Source of the DNA: an uncultured Verrucomicrobia subdivision 3 bacterium
GTDB lineage: Bacteria; Verrucomicrobiota; Verrucomicrobiia; Limisphaerales; UBA11358
Direction of reading: 5' to 3'
Assembly: GCA_903835255.1 (NCBI GenBank)
Contig: CAILMI010000046.1
Coordinates: 1 to 64,000, forward strand
Length of the DNA stretch: 64,000 nucleotides
The position numbers and the translations under genes are program-made. Shown here in pieces: positions 20,095 to 30,617 of this stretch (position 1 is its first letter; every line of letters begins with the position of its first letter). The notes under the pieces were generated by a model. The model was not told the DNA's origin and did not search any database. It worked only from the letters and a program-made list of their open reading frames with translations.

Positions 20095-21381
20095 ATGAAA
20101 AGCGTTCTTCGTCTCAGTATTGCGCTGGCATTTGTATGCCTGACATTAAGCGTGCAGGCGGTTGCCTACTGGAACTGCAGCTCCCCCACCGGTCCCGCTT
20201 CCGGGACTTGGAATAATAATTCAACTAATTTGACTTGGGATCAACCGGGGTCCGATCCTGGCATATCGTCCACGGGTGGACCGGTAACATCCTCTCCTTA
20301 TAGTTGGCTTGGCACTTGGGGCGCTGCTTATTCTTCAACCCCTTTGGCGGCGGCATTTAGTTTGGGGTCTGCCACCAACGGTGTGCCAGGGGCATTCACC
20401 ATCACGGTGGATAATGGATCCGGTCAGGTTGAGGCTGCCGATCTCCTCGTGTACAACGGACCCATGACATTGACGGGCGGGCGGTTGGATTTTACAGCTG
20501 TTATAAACAACACTCCCAGTTACCAATCTGAAGAGGGGCTGGTGTTCACCATCCACCCCAATCAAACTGCCTATTTTAATGTCATCATGACGAACACCGT
20601 CGGTCCGACGTATACCGAGTCGATCGGCCGCAACGTGTTTGTCAATAAACAATTGACGGGAACTCTTTACTTCGGGGCCACCAACACGTTTGTCGGGGAT
20701 GTTGCTGTCAAATCAGGCATTCTGGGTATTACATGCGACCAAAGCATCCCCAGCGCGAGCTCTTTGATTTTATTGAACGGCACTGACATTGGCGGCGCCG
20801 GCGATCATCTTCAAGACACCCCTCCTGTGTTCAATACGGGCGGTCACAACCAGACTTTTGACCAGTTGGTTTTAGCCGGTCCGAATAGTTTGATTCCCCG
20901 CACTATTAACTTTGGCAATGGCAACGGATCGCTCGTTTTTGCGGGTAATAGCAGCACCAATGCATGGGCTTCAACCGCGAGTCTTGTTTTTGGAGATTCG
21001 AATCCGGGCAACCTCTCCTTGGTCATCACGAACTATCAGATTGGCATAAGCCTTTTGCGATTTGGGACCACTTCCAGCGGCTTGACTGCCACTCAATTGT
21101 CACAGATCAAATTTGCCAATTACACAAACTCCCCGGCCGTGATTGATAGCTTGGGATATGTGTCTCCTACGGTCACGGGCATCCCTATTGTTTCAATCAC
21201 AAAAGGGTATAACCTAATCTGGAATGCCATCGTCGGGACCACCTACATCGTTCAGTATTCGTCTAATGTAAGTGGACCCTGGCTCAATCTGGCAACAGTG
21301 ACTGCTGTATCCAACCCGGCGTCTTACTTTGATGCCGAGAATCTTAATAACGCGAGATTTTACAGGGTGATACTTCAATAA
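20095..21381 (+). CDS. Secreted protein, autotransporter-like repeats, C-terminal W-x-n-Y-R-type beta domain
   Basis: ATG with AAAGGA upstream; signal peptide MKSVLRLSIALAFVCLTLSVQAVA; C-terminus 'YIVQYSSNVSGPWLNLATVTAVSNPASYFDAENLNNARFYRVILQ'. Confidence 0.75.
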   Translation: MKSVLRLSIALAFVCLTLSVQAVAYWNCSSPTGPASGTWNNNSTNLTWDQPGSDPGISSTGGPVTSSPYSWLGTWGAAYSSTPLAAAFSLGSATNGVPGAFTITVDNGSGQVEAADLLVYNGPMTLTGGRLDFTAVINNTPSYQSEEGLVFTIHPNQTAYFNVIMTNTVGPTYTESIGRNVFVNKQLTGTLYFGATNTFVGDVAVKSGILGITCDQSIPSASSLILLNGTDIGGAGDHLQDTPPVFNTGGHNQTFDQLVLAGPNSLIPRTINFGNGNGSLVFAGNSSTNAWASTASLVFGDSNPGNLSLVITNYQIGISLLRFGTTSSGLTATQLSQIKFANYTNSPAVIDSLGYVSPTVTGIPIVSITKGYNLIWNAIVGTTYIVQYSSNVSGPWLNLATVTAVSNPASYFDAENLNNARFYRVILQ

Positions 21382-21416
21382 GACTTCATTAGTGAAGTAT
21401 TTTTCTAACTGACATG

Positions 21417-21455
21417 GCGGACCGGAAGAATCCAATCTTCCGGTCCGCTTTTTTT
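21417..21455 (+). terminator. Rho-independent terminator of 20095..21381
   Basis: GCGGACCGGAAGA-atccaa-TCTTCCGGTCCGC perfect 13-bp stem followed by TTTTTTT. Confidence 0.93.
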
Positions 21456-21634
21456 ATTTTCCTGCGCCTCATTTTGCCTCTGCCCCGCCGAGGTGGTGAG
21501 AGCTCTGAATTACGATTCCTAAGCCATCGTCCCGACAATGAGTTTCCAGACTAAAACGGTACAATATTTTTTTTCTTGCCTTCAAAAAAAACTTGCTTAG
21601 CTTATTAGTATAAACATTTAAACAAATAATCTTC

Positions 21635-22510
21635 ATGAATTTTTTTCATTTAAATCGGATGCGTTCCCAGTTTCGGAACGGGTTCACGTTGATTGAATTG
21701 CTGGTGGTCATCGCCATCATTGCCATTCTGGCCGCAATGCTCTTGCCGGCCTTGGGAGTGGCTAAGAAAAAGGCTTACATGGCCTCCTGTTTGAATAATC
21801 AAAAGCAGCTGATTTTGGGGTACATCATGTATGCGGATGATAATCAGGACCGGCTTATCGGAAACGGGACCAAAACCACTTACGACGTCGGCAATGGCTA
21901 TTGGCGCTTGGGTTACACTGTCTCGGGACCGCCGGGGACGCCGCCGACATTGACCAAGGCAACGCCGGCCGGCCTTACCGGGACCGATCTCTGTGAATGG
22001 TATACCCAGCAAGGGTATGCCGAGGGGCCTTTATTTCCCTACGCAAAAAGTACATCCGTCATTCATTGTCCGGGTGATACCCGGTCGCGGAATAATCTGC
22101 CCGGTTACGACAGCTATTCCATCGGGTGGAATGTCGGGGACAGCGCGTCCTTCTACGCGAGCCAGGGAGGGCCGCCGTTGACGAAGATGTCAGCCATTTC
22201 GCACTCCAGTGAACGGATCATCTGGGTGGAAGAAAATGATTCGCGAGGTGATAACTTTGGCTCCTGGGCGTTCTTTTATTCCGCGGCGGCCCCCGTTTGG
22301 GGTGACAACCTCGCTAATTTTCACGGCACCGGAAGCTCTTTCGCCTTTGCCGACGGTCATTCGGAAAATCACCGCTGGATGTTGCCGTCCACCATCAGTA
22401 TGGCCAATTCTACAACCTATAAATGGCCCTGGCCGACGAGTCCGTCGGGTCTGGCCAATGCGGATTTGGCTTGGATTAATCAGCGCTGGCCTTGTAAAGA
22501 AAACCCTTAA
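21635..22510 (+). CDS. Type II secretion-like pseudopilin (prepilin N-terminal cleavage/methylation domain)
   Basis: [45 protein letters not shown]-terminal '[20 protein letters not shown]'. Confidence 0.92.
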   Translation: MNFFHLNRMRSQFRNGFTLIELLVVIAIIAILAAMLLPALGVAKKKAYMASCLNNQKQLILGYIMYADDNQDRLIGNGTKTTYDVGNGYWRLGYTVSGPPGTPPTLTKATPAGLTGTDLCEWYTQQGYAEGPLFPYAKSTSVIHCPGDTRSRNNLPGYDSYSIGWNVGDSASFYASQGGPPLTKMSAISHSSERIIWVEENDSRGDNFGSWAFFYSAAAPVWGDNLANFHGTGSSFAFADGHSENHRWMLPSTISMANSTTYKWPWPTSPSGLANADLAWINQRWPCKENP

Positions 22511-22800
22511 TTTGGAAGCGGGTCTTCATTTTTTAAAAGCATCTTTTTCCGCCTCAATTGCAACACTGTCGAATCCGATGGGTTGGGTTATGGATTGAAG
22601 ACCTTCGATCGATTTTCTGAAAAGATTCTAATGGGATGCTGGAAAAACCTGCTGCTTCGGGTGAGAATTGAAGCGCTGATGCCGGCTCATTTACAAAAAG
22701 GCGCCTTTTACTCTATTCCATATCCGCCTTACCTGATTAGTTCTCTTTGGTTTTAAACTTTCTTAAATGAGTAGGAATCCAACGGCTTGAAATTGCCGAC

Positions 22801-23541
22801 TTATTTTTCCTCGCTCTGCAACTCCATTGTCAGTGTAAAGCGCGAGCTGACATAAAGGATTTCTGTATATTCAAACGGGCGGCTGCCGGAGTCATAGACC
22901 GTGTGCCGGCGGAGTTGGAGGGGCGTTCCGGGGGTGACATGAAGTCGCTGTGCGTTGTGGGCTTCGGCGGTAGTGGCTAGAAACTCCTCCCTCGCTCGGA
23001 ACGGCTGGACACCGGTTTCCGCATTGAGGGTCTCATAGAGAGGCTTTGTGAAATCCTCGTTGCCTTTCAAGTTTAACCGGGGGTGGAACCAAGAGGTAGA
23101 CATTAGAATAGGTTTGCCTTCCCAGCCGCGGACCCGGTCCAGCCTCCAAATCGGATCTTTTGAATTGAGCTGAAGAGTTCGAAGGGTCTCAATGCAGGGA
23201 GCGGCCTGGATGTATTCCATTTGGAAGTTTTGAACGGTAATTCCTTTAGCTGCCATTTCGCTGGTAAAACTATGCCAAGCACTGATGCCCGAATCGAGAT
23301 GCTTGTCGGAGGCGCGGGTCCCCACCCCGGCCTTGCGTTCCAGTACCCCTTCATAAACTAATCGGCTGATGCCGGCACGCACCGTGCCCCGGCTGACGCC
23401 CAGTTTCGCGGCCAGCAATTCCTCATTGGGCAAAAGTTTTCCCGCCTGATATTCAGGGAGATTCACCATCTTGCGCAACAGCTGCTCCACTTGGGCGCGA
23501 AGCGGAATCGAATTCCGACGGTTCAACTTTAACATGGTCAC
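22801..23541 (-). CDS. GntR-family transcriptional regulator with UTRA-like effector domain
   Basis: LLRKMVNLPEYQAGKLLPNEELLAAKLGVSRGTVRAGISRLVYEGVLERKAGVGTRAS wHTH; C-terminal UTRA-like domain ...FEYTEILYVSSRFTLTMEL. Confidence 0.92.
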   Translation of the reverse strand: MTMLKLNRRNSIPLRAQVEQLLRKMVNLPEYQAGKLLPNEELLAAKLGVSRGTVRAGISRLVYEGVLERKAGVGTRASDKHLDSGISAWHSFTSEMAAKGITVQNFQMEYIQAAPCIETLRTLQLNSKDPIWRLDRVRGWEGKPILMSTSWFHPRLNLKGNEDFTKPLYETLNAETGVQPFRAREEFLATTAEAHNAQRLHVTPGTPLQLRRHTVYDSGSRPFEYTEILYVSSRFTLTMELQSEEK

Positions 23542-23913
23542 ATGCTAAATATATCCCGATGATTGTCAATAATTCTCGGCATGAGAGAAACGGGTCTAAC
23601 TAGCTTAATATGAGCGTGATAAGAACCTGTTAAACATGGAATTATTGGGAAATCTGCCTTAAAAAGGAGCGGTGAGTGAGCGTCCGTCCCCCCCAAGTCG
23701 GATTCACTAACCATTTAAGAGTATATGTATGTACATAATGCTTGACCGAAAGGGTCGCTGCCGTTCCAATGATGGCAAATGGCATGAGTTCAAGTCACCA
23801 ATTCTATCCTCTCGCAATGCCCCCGCTCAGCGGACACGGCGGTGAGTTGCCCATCCTGCTAGTGCGCTAAAATTTTTTAGGTTGAAATCCAGAGAGATCT
23901 TTTGAAATCGGGT

Positions 23914-24849
23914 ATGAAGACAATTGCGATTGGAACGGATATAGGGGGCAGCCATATCAGCTGTGCCGCCGTGGATTTTCAAAAGCAATGCATCCTGCCA
24001 AAAAGTTTTGTCGCATATCGGGTAAACCCCCAGGCGCCGGCTGACGAAATACTCACAATCTGGAGCAGGGCGTTGGGCCAATCCATGGCAGCGGTGGATG
24101 GAGCAAAATTAGCGGGAATCGGCTTTGCAATGCCGGGGCCATTTGACTACGTCCATGGCATTGCCCAATTTACAGCGGCGGTGCAAAAATACCAAAATTT
24201 GCGGGGCATCCCTGTTTCTCAGCGCCTCAAAGAGATGATGGCGTTGCCAGCCGAATTCGAATTGCGGTATATCAACGATGCCACTGCATTCGGAGTCGGT
24301 GAAGCGTGGATGGGCAAGGCGTCTGCGGCGAATCGGTCGATTGCAATCACACTGGGCACCGGTTTGGGGGCGGCCTTTATGGACCGGGGAATTCCGGTCG
24401 TCTCGGGCCAGGAGGTTCCTCCAATGGGGTCCATGTGGCATTTACCGTTTCATGACGACACCGCTGAGGATTCCTTCTCGACGCGTTGGTTTATCAAACG
24501 ATATGCCCAAAAAACCGGCAATTCACTGGAGGGGGTAAAGCAATTAGTCGACCGGGCAGCAACAGAGTCTTCCGCAAAAGAAGTTTTTTCCGAGTTCGGC
24601 TGTAATTTAGGTGAATTTTTGAGTCCGTGGGTCAAAAAATTCACGGCCGACATAGTTGTTATAGGAGGCAATATCTCCGCCGCCTACCCTCTATTCGGTC
24701 CTGATTTGGAGAAAACTATGAGCCAGCACTCGGCATCTGCGGCAATCGTGGTTTCCGAACTCAAGGAGGATGCTGCCGCGATTGGAAGCGCGCGATTATT
24801 CGAGGCGAACTTTTGGAGCCAAATCCAAGAATTACTCAAGAAAATGTGA
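23914..24849 (+). CDS. ROK-family protein (putative sugar kinase)
   Basis: MKTIAIGTDIGGSHISCAAVDF; GIGFAMPGPFDY; INDATAFGVGEAW; ITLGTGLGAAF; lacks an obvious CxCGxxGC motif. Confidence 0.85.
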   Translation: MKTIAIGTDIGGSHISCAAVDFQKQCILPKSFVAYRVNPQAPADEILTIWSRALGQSMAAVDGAKLAGIGFAMPGPFDYVHGIAQFTAAVQKYQNLRGIPVSQRLKEMMALPAEFELRYINDATAFGVGEAWMGKASAANRSIAITLGTGLGAAFMDRGIPVVSGQEVPPMGSMWHLPFHDDTAEDSFSTRWFIKRYAQKTGNSLEGVKQLVDRAATESSAKEVFSEFGCNLGEFLSPWVKKFTADIVVIGGNISAAYPLFGPDLEKTMSQHSASAAIVVSELKEDAAAIGSARLFEANFWSQIQELLKKM

Positions 24850-24873
24850 GTTGGACACTCATTCAATTCAAAT

Positions 24874-26166
24874 ATGAAATTCCTTTGTGAGATTGCTGTC
24901 CGCTGTTTTTGGGCTGGCCCTAGTGGGTGGCGCCCCGCATTGCTTGGGTTACTAGTGGTCGCATTGTCTGGGTGTGTGCACCCGATGCGGGAGGGGAAAA
25001 CAATTCCGCCGGCGCAGCGGGAGAGTGGTGGGGCAGGGGAGCGCCAGGCTGGAAATCAAACTCCGCAGGGAAAAGTTTTTGAACTGCCAGACAAGCGGAT
25101 GCTCCGGCTGACATCGGTCACGGCGGATCCAGTTTATGCGCATCTGTTGGACATGAGCACCAACGGATGGCTTGGGTCTGACGTGGGAGACTCCATCGTT
25201 TTATCCGACACGAAAACGCTCTGGCTGTTCGGCGACACATTCATCGGCGCTCTCTCCAACGGAGCGCGAGTTGGAGGCGCTCCCATGATCAACAGCACCA
25301 TCGGGATCCAAAACCGGCACAGTGCTCCGACATCGAGTATGGAATTTTTTTGGAAAGAGAAGGAGGGCAAGCCTGTAAGTTTTTTCCAGCACCAGACCAA
25401 TACGGCGGGTTCCTATTATTGGGTGACCAAAGGGGTGATGCTGCGGGGGGAGCTTTTTCTTTTCGCCTATTGCATTGAAGGCAACGATCAGGATGCCTCG
25501 GATTGGAAAATAGCGGGCAGCGCTCTCATCCGTGTGCCCAATCCACTTGACCCGCCCCATCAGTGGGTGCAGAAAGCCTATCCACTCAGTCTGGAAATCG
25601 GGGATACATTTCACGCCGGACTCTTTGTGTCCGAGCCGTATCTCTACCTTTATGGGATCGTTAAACCCAGGAAAATGGCATTGGCCCGGGTGAAGATTGA
25701 TGACTTATGCAGCGGAAAACTTGTGGAAGCCTATGAGTTTTGGGTTAAAGGGCCAGGAGGTGAGCATTGGGGGGCGGCTCCGGTCAATTGTGTGTCACAG
25801 TTTCAGCCAGTCACCAGCGAGTGCGCCATTCACTATGAAGCCGCATGGGGTGTTTTCACCTGTTTTACGTATTCCCCCTCCGAGCCGGAAATCTATCTGA
25901 CAACCGCCAAGCAGCTCACAGGTCCGTGGACCCGGCCGGAGGTGATTTATCGGGTGCCGGAGCATGCCGCTTATTCTTTTCCGATCATTTCCTATGCGGT
26001 GCGCCAGCATCCGGAACTGGCAGTCAAACCGGGCGAAGTCATTCTTAGCTATGTCACCAATGTGCCCGGGTCCATCAAGGAGCTTTTTTCTGAAGAGGGA
26101 AAAATGATTTATGTTCCGCAGTTTTTGCGTCTGGAACTGGAGATAGATGAAAATTCTGGAAATTGA
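24874..26166 (+). CDS. DUF4185-like lipoprotein, putative beta-propeller glycosidase-like
   Basis: Lipobox LSGC; 'TKTLWLFGDTFIGAL...PMINSTIGIQ'; 'GPWTRPEVIYRVPEH' blade-like motifs. Confidence 0.65.
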   Translation: MKFLCEIAVRCFWAGPSGWRPALLGLLVVALSGCVHPMREGKTIPPAQRESGGAGERQAGNQTPQGKVFELPDKRMLRLTSVTADPVYAHLLDMSTNGWLGSDVGDSIVLSDTKTLWLFGDTFIGALSNGARVGGAPMINSTIGIQNRHSAPTSSMEFFWKEKEGKPVSFFQHQTNTAGSYYWVTKGVMLRGELFLFAYCIEGNDQDASDWKIAGSALIRVPNPLDPPHQWVQKAYPLSLEIGDTFHAGLFVSEPYLYLYGIVKPRKMALARVKIDDLCSGKLVEAYEFWVKGPGGEHWGAAPVNCVSQFQPVTSECAIHYEAAWGVFTCFTYSPSEPEIYLTTAKQLTGPWTRPEVIYRVPEHAAYSFPIISYAVRQHPELAVKPGEVILSYVTNVPGSIKELFSEEGKMIYVPQFLRLELEIDENSGN

Positions 26167-26215
26167 AATCCCAAATCTTTATTGCAACCATCATTCGATT
26201 CAAGGAGAGCACCCT

Positions 26216-28567
26216 ATGAGAAAAAACGCGTTGGATAAAATATTGAGCGCTGTCCTGGTTTTTGGCGCCGCACTGGCGGCCCCCTGCCGTGAACCCGTGG
26301 ATATGATTAATCCTTTCATTGGGGCGGGCAGCTTGGAGGGCAGCCTCAGTGGATTTCATGGTAAAAATTTTCCGGGGGCGGCTACGCCTTCGGGAATGGT
26401 TCAGCTGAGTCCCGATACCATCACTGGGGGAGACAATGGCGGGGGTTATTCTTATGTTCACACGACCCTAGAAGGGTTCAGTATCAACCACCTGAGCGGC
26501 GTGGGCTGGTACGGTGATTTGGGCAACTTTCTGGTCATGCCTACGACTGGCCCCCTCAAGACTTATTGGGGTGAAACCGACAAGCCTGGTACCGGCTATT
26601 TATCCACTTATACTAAAGAAAGTGAAATCGCCCGGGCGGGCTATTATGCGGTGACCCTCAGCGATTATCAGATTCGGGCAGAAATGACGGCGGCTCCACA
26701 CAGCGGGATGCTCCGTTTCACTTTCCCGGAAAGCCCGCAATCCCGAATCCAGATTGATCTGGCCCGCCGCATCGGAGGCACCTCCCTCCATCAGACAGTA
26801 AAAGTCGTGGGCACTAATACGATTGAGGGACAGATTGATTGTACTCCCGCCGGCGGTGGCTGGGGGCATGGAGAAGGGAAAGCCGAATTTACGGTTTATT
26901 ATCACGCGGAGTTTGATCAGGAATTAAAAAATTTCGGCGTCTGGAGCGCCACCCTGCCGAGCGGGCCTTACAATGACATCCTGGGTCAAACTAATTTCAT
27001 CCAGGCGTGTGAATCGGCGTCGGTTCTTCCGGGGTGTCGGGACAAGGAGGGAATGCATCTTGGTTTTTTCACCGAATTTCCCACCCCGAAAGGCAAGGTG
27101 GTGATTTTAAAAATCGGCATTTCCTATGTGAGTCTTGAAGGTGCGCGCGCGAATATTAATTCAGAAATTCCGGATTGGGATTTTGACGCGGTCCAGAAAA
27201 AAGCCCGATTGGCTTGGGCAAAAGAATTAAATCGAATCACTGTCAAAGGGGGAACGGAGGCGCAGCAGACCATTTTTTACACGGCAATGTATCATGCCAT
27301 GATAGATCCCCGGATTTTTGCCGATGTGAACGGCGATTATCCGGGCGGCGACCATCAAGTGCATCACAGCCAGAATTTTACGAAACGCACCATCTTCAGC
27401 GGCTGGGATGTGTACCGCAGCGAGTTTCCTCTGCTCACCCTGATTGCCCCTGATATCATCAATGATGAGATTAATAGCTGGATTGAGTTAGCCGCTCAAA
27501 ACGGAACTCATTATTTTGATCGCTGGGAAATTTTGAATGCTTACTCGGGTTGTATGAACGGAAATCCCGCCCTAACCGTTATCAATGACGCCTATCAAAA
27601 GGGTATACGCGGCTACGATGTGGCTCGGGCCTATGAGTATGGCGTGAACACGGCGCTCAGATACGATAATGGGCCTTTGGGATATCAACCCGGTGATCTT
27701 TCCGCGACGTTTGAAAATGGATTTCATGCCTGGAACTTATCCCAATTGGCCAACAGCCTGGGTAAGTCAGCGGATGCCGCCCACTTTCAGAAGAGTTCAG
27801 AGGCATACAAGCTGCTGTTCGATCCTGAAGCTCCATGGACTTACGATTTAGAGGGGAAAGATTCGCATCCCGAGTGGAAAGGGTGGTTCCGGCCCCGCGA
27901 TAAAAATAGTCAATGGTTGCCATGGCTTGGGCTGCGCTCCCCGCAGGGCGTGGTGGAGGGTTCGGTTTATCAGCAAGGTTGGAACGTGCCTCACGACATT
28001 CCAGGATTGATCAGGCTCTTGGGTGGCAACGCTGCATTTATAAAAAAACTGAGTGATTTTTTTGACCGGGTTCCGCATTTTGCCCGCTGGAACGACTACG
28101 ATAACCCGTCCAACGAGCCCAGCCATTTGATACCTTTTATGTTCAACCGCGCTGGCGCGCCATGGTTGACGCAGAAATGGGTCCGGCGTATCTGCGCTGA
28201 GGCCTACGGCGCTGATTACAAGGGGTTGTGTGGCGATGAAGATGAAGGACAGATGTCAGCTTGGTTTGTTTTAGCGGCCAGCGGACTCCATCAATCCTGC
28301 CCTGGAGACACCCGCTTTGAAATTTTCACCCCGCTTTTCGACCAAGTGACCTTGAAACTCGATCCAAAATATACTGGGGGCGGAACTTTCACTGTGAACG
28401 CTATAAACAATTCCCCCGATAATGTTTATATCCAGTCAGCCACTTTGAATGGTCATCCGATTAATCGCTGCTGGCTCGATTACAAGGAGATTGTAGCGGG
28501 GGTAACGCTCCAGCTGATTCTGGGTCCTAAGCCCAATATAAAGTGGGGCGCTTCTCTTGAGCGTTAA
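26216..28567 (+). CDS. GH92-family alpha-mannosidase-like glycoside hydrolase
   Basis: ATG with AAGGAG RBS; VDMINPFIGAG...HGKNFPGAATPSGMVQLSPDT, GFSINHLSGVGW, FSGWDVYRSEFPLLTL, GDEDEGQMSAWFVLAASGLHQSCPGD. Confidence 0.93.
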   Translation: MRKNALDKILSAVLVFGAALAAPCREPVDMINPFIGAGSLEGSLSGFHGKNFPGAATPSGMVQLSPDTITGGDNGGGYSYVHTTLEGFSINHLSGVGWYGDLGNFLVMPTTGPLKTYWGETDKPGTGYLSTYTKESEIARAGYYAVTLSDYQIRAEMTAAPHSGMLRFTFPESPQSRIQIDLARRIGGTSLHQTVKVVGTNTIEGQIDCTPAGGGWGHGEGKAEFTVYYHAEFDQELKNFGVWSATLPSGPYNDILGQTNFIQACESASVLPGCRDKEGMHLGFFTEFPTPKGKVVILKIGISYVSLEGARANINSEIPDWDFDAVQKKARLAWAKELNRITVKGGTEAQQTIFYTAMYHAMIDPRIFADVNGDYPGGDHQVHHSQNFTKRTIFSGWDVYRSEFPLLTLIAPDIINDEINSWIELAAQNGTHYFDRWEILNAYSGCMNGNPALTVINDAYQKGIRGYDVARAYEYGVNTALRYDNGPLGYQPGDLSATFENGFHAWNLSQLANSLGKSADAAHFQKSSEAYKLLFDPEAPWTYDLEGKDSHPEWKGWFRPRDKNSQWLPWLGLRSPQGVVEGSVYQQGWNVPHDIPGLIRLLGGNAAFIKKLSDFFDRVPHFARWNDYDNPSNEPSHLIPFMFNRAGAPWLTQKWVRRICAEAYGADYKGLCGDEDEGQMSAWFVLAASGLHQSCPGDTRFEIFTPLFDQVTLKLDPKYTGGGTFTVNAINNSPDNVYIQSATLNGHPINRCWLDYKEIVAGVTLQLILGPKPNIKWGASLER

Positions 28568-28658
28568 GAATAAAGCCGAGCTCTCTGGTTTGCCCTACCC
28601 TATCCGGGTTCTCTGGGTGTATTAGTTTTTTGAAAGCCTTGCTGGTCTAAACAAAGAA

Positions 28659-30617
28659 CTATTTGAGCTCTATGGATTTAATTGAGCCGGGCTCAATGCC
28701 CACGCTCAACACCGCGCCGGTGAGAGTGTTGGTGACTGATTCAAAACCGCTCACCTCCAGAATTGCACTGCCCCGTATGAGAGCAGCTTTACCGTCGCGA
28801 ATCGAAACTGGAGGCTGGACATGGGGGGAAAGAGCAAGCTGGAATTTAACCGTTTCCTTGCCGTGGTTCGTGATTTTCCACTGCAGGGAATTATCCAAAA
28901 ATATCATTTGTAGAGTGACTTCATTATCAGCACAGCTGAGACGATTCGGTCCGATTTCCTGTATCTGCGTGAGCATTCGCTGACCCCAGAATCCGGGAAT
29001 GCTGCTGCCACCCGCCGTGCCCGGTTCGTTGGACAAGAATTGAGCGCCTTTCATGAGTAAACTCGTCACCGTCCCATTAGCGTCGATGATTGCCTCGTAG
29101 GACGGAGTTGCGACTCGACGGTTGACCCGCTGCTTCTGGAGTTCCACGTTGGAGCAGGCAAGGGAGTCAGTCCTAAAAGGCGCGGTTGGCAGGCCGGATC
29201 TGTTGACTAAATTGGCTTGCGGCATTCCGCCCCAAGCATAGCGCACCGTCTGTGGTTGAGCGATGTCTTCACTGCTGACTAATACTGTGGCACCTTCAAT
29301 GACAGCTTTGGCAAAATGGTAATCGCCATCCGCCCCGGCTACAGCAAACCCATTGACTTGGCCTGATCCGGAAACCGCAAGCCCGTCTGAGGTGTCAAAT
29401 TTGACCCGGATGGCAGAGTGTTCAACCGCTGCCGTTTCAAATTTCGGTCCGGAGGCGACGATATTCTCACCGTAAGCAACCCGGCGGGCTTGCAATGACG
29501 TGCGACGGCCAATTTCCTGTTTTTCTTGAGGGTGCAGATTAAATCCATCGGTTGTCTGGAGGCTCACGACGAGGGTTGTGTTGGGAATCAAATCTACCGC
29601 TTTGGCCTGTTGCTCACGAATCCACGGCCAGTAATATCCCTCCCATAAATTGGCGTACTCAGGTAGCTGGATAATAAAAAAAGGCAACTGGGGCTGGTCA
29701 AATTGCTTCCGCCATTCAGAAATCAGGGTCGCCAACAAAGCCGGATAGGTGGATGGGTGGGCCGAGTTGCTTTCGCCCTGATACCACAGAACACCCTTGA
29801 ATTTAGTCGGACCCAAAGGGGCGATCATACCATTGAAAAGTTGGGAGGGCTTGATTCCAAACATCGATTCATGCAATTCCCCAGGCGCAAATTTGGCGAG
29901 TGCCGGTTGTGGAATCCAGCCCTCGCAGGTCGTGCCGCCAAATGAACTGTCCACCAGTCCAATCGGAATGTGAGCCAATGCAGGATCTTTCAAGAGTTCA
30001 TTGGCAAAGAATACGGCAACGGCGGAAAAATTGCTCGCTGCGCTCGGTGTAAAGGTCTGCCAGGAAATGTCGGCCTGGGACTGCGGATCCCCGCTTGATT
30101 TTTTTGCAACGCTGCATAAACGAAGATGGGGGTTCTCCCGCACAACCGACTTCTGCTCCGTCGGGCTCACATCCTTCACCGGCCACTGCATGTTGGATTG
30201 TCCCGAACAAAGCCAGAGGTCGCCGCACATCACGTTGGTTATAACCACGGAAGAATCACCGTCATTGACAGTCAGCGTGTAGGGTCCCCCTGCCGAAAGG
30301 GGTTTTAAAGCAACCTGCCAAGTGCCATTAGGCCCGGTCCCAGCAATGACCCTCTGCTTTCCCATGGAAAGGCTAACTTTGGAATCTGCCTTGCCTGTGC
30401 CCCAGACTCGGACGGATTCGCCGCGCTGAATCACCATATTATTCCCGAAAATATTCGGCAGATGGACCTCGGCTACTGCCAGCCCACCCGAGAAAAGCAT
30501 CCCTACGAATAGGCGAAGCGCGTGAAGTATCAGAAGCGATAGGTGTCTGGACTCAACCGAGGCAGTCGATCTATTGAAATGAAGCCCGGCAGGCGGCAAT
30601 GGGGATGCGTTTTTCAT
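28659..30617 (-). CDS. Sialate O-acetylesterase-like SGNH protein
   Basis: LPNIFGNNMVIQRGESVRVWGTG, GDLWLCSGQSNMQWPV, GLVDSSFGGTTCEGWIP, GVLWYQGESNS. Confidence 0.92.
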   Translation of the reverse strand: MKNASPLPPAGLHFNRSTASVESRHLSLLILHALRLFVGMLFSGGLAVAEVHLPNIFGNNMVIQRGESVRVWGTGKADSKVSLSMGKQRVIAGTGPNGTWQVALKPLSAGGPYTLTVNDGDSSVVITNVMCGDLWLCSGQSNMQWPVKDVSPTEQKSVVRENPHLRLCSVAKKSSGDPQSQADISWQTFTPSAASNFSAVAVFFANELLKDPALAHIPIGLVDSSFGGTTCEGWIPQPALAKFAPGELHESMFGIKPSQLFNGMIAPLGPTKFKGVLWYQGESNSAHPSTYPALLATLISEWRKQFDQPQLPFFIIQLPEYANLWEGYYWPWIREQQAKAVDLIPNTTLVVSLQTTDGFNLHPQEKQEIGRRTSLQARRVAYGENIVASGPKFETAAVEHSAIRVKFDTSDGLAVSGSGQVNGFAVAGADGDYHFAKAVIEGATVLVSSEDIAQPQTVRYAWGGMPQANLVNRSGLPTAPFRTDSLACSNVELQKQRVNRRVATPSYEAIIDANGTVTSLLMKGAQFLSNEPGTAGGSSIPGFWGQRMLTQIQEIGPNRLSCADNEVTLQMIFLDNSLQWKITNHGKETVKFQLALSPHVQPPVSIRDGKAALIRGSAILEVSGFESVTNTLTGAVLSVGIEPGSIKSIELK

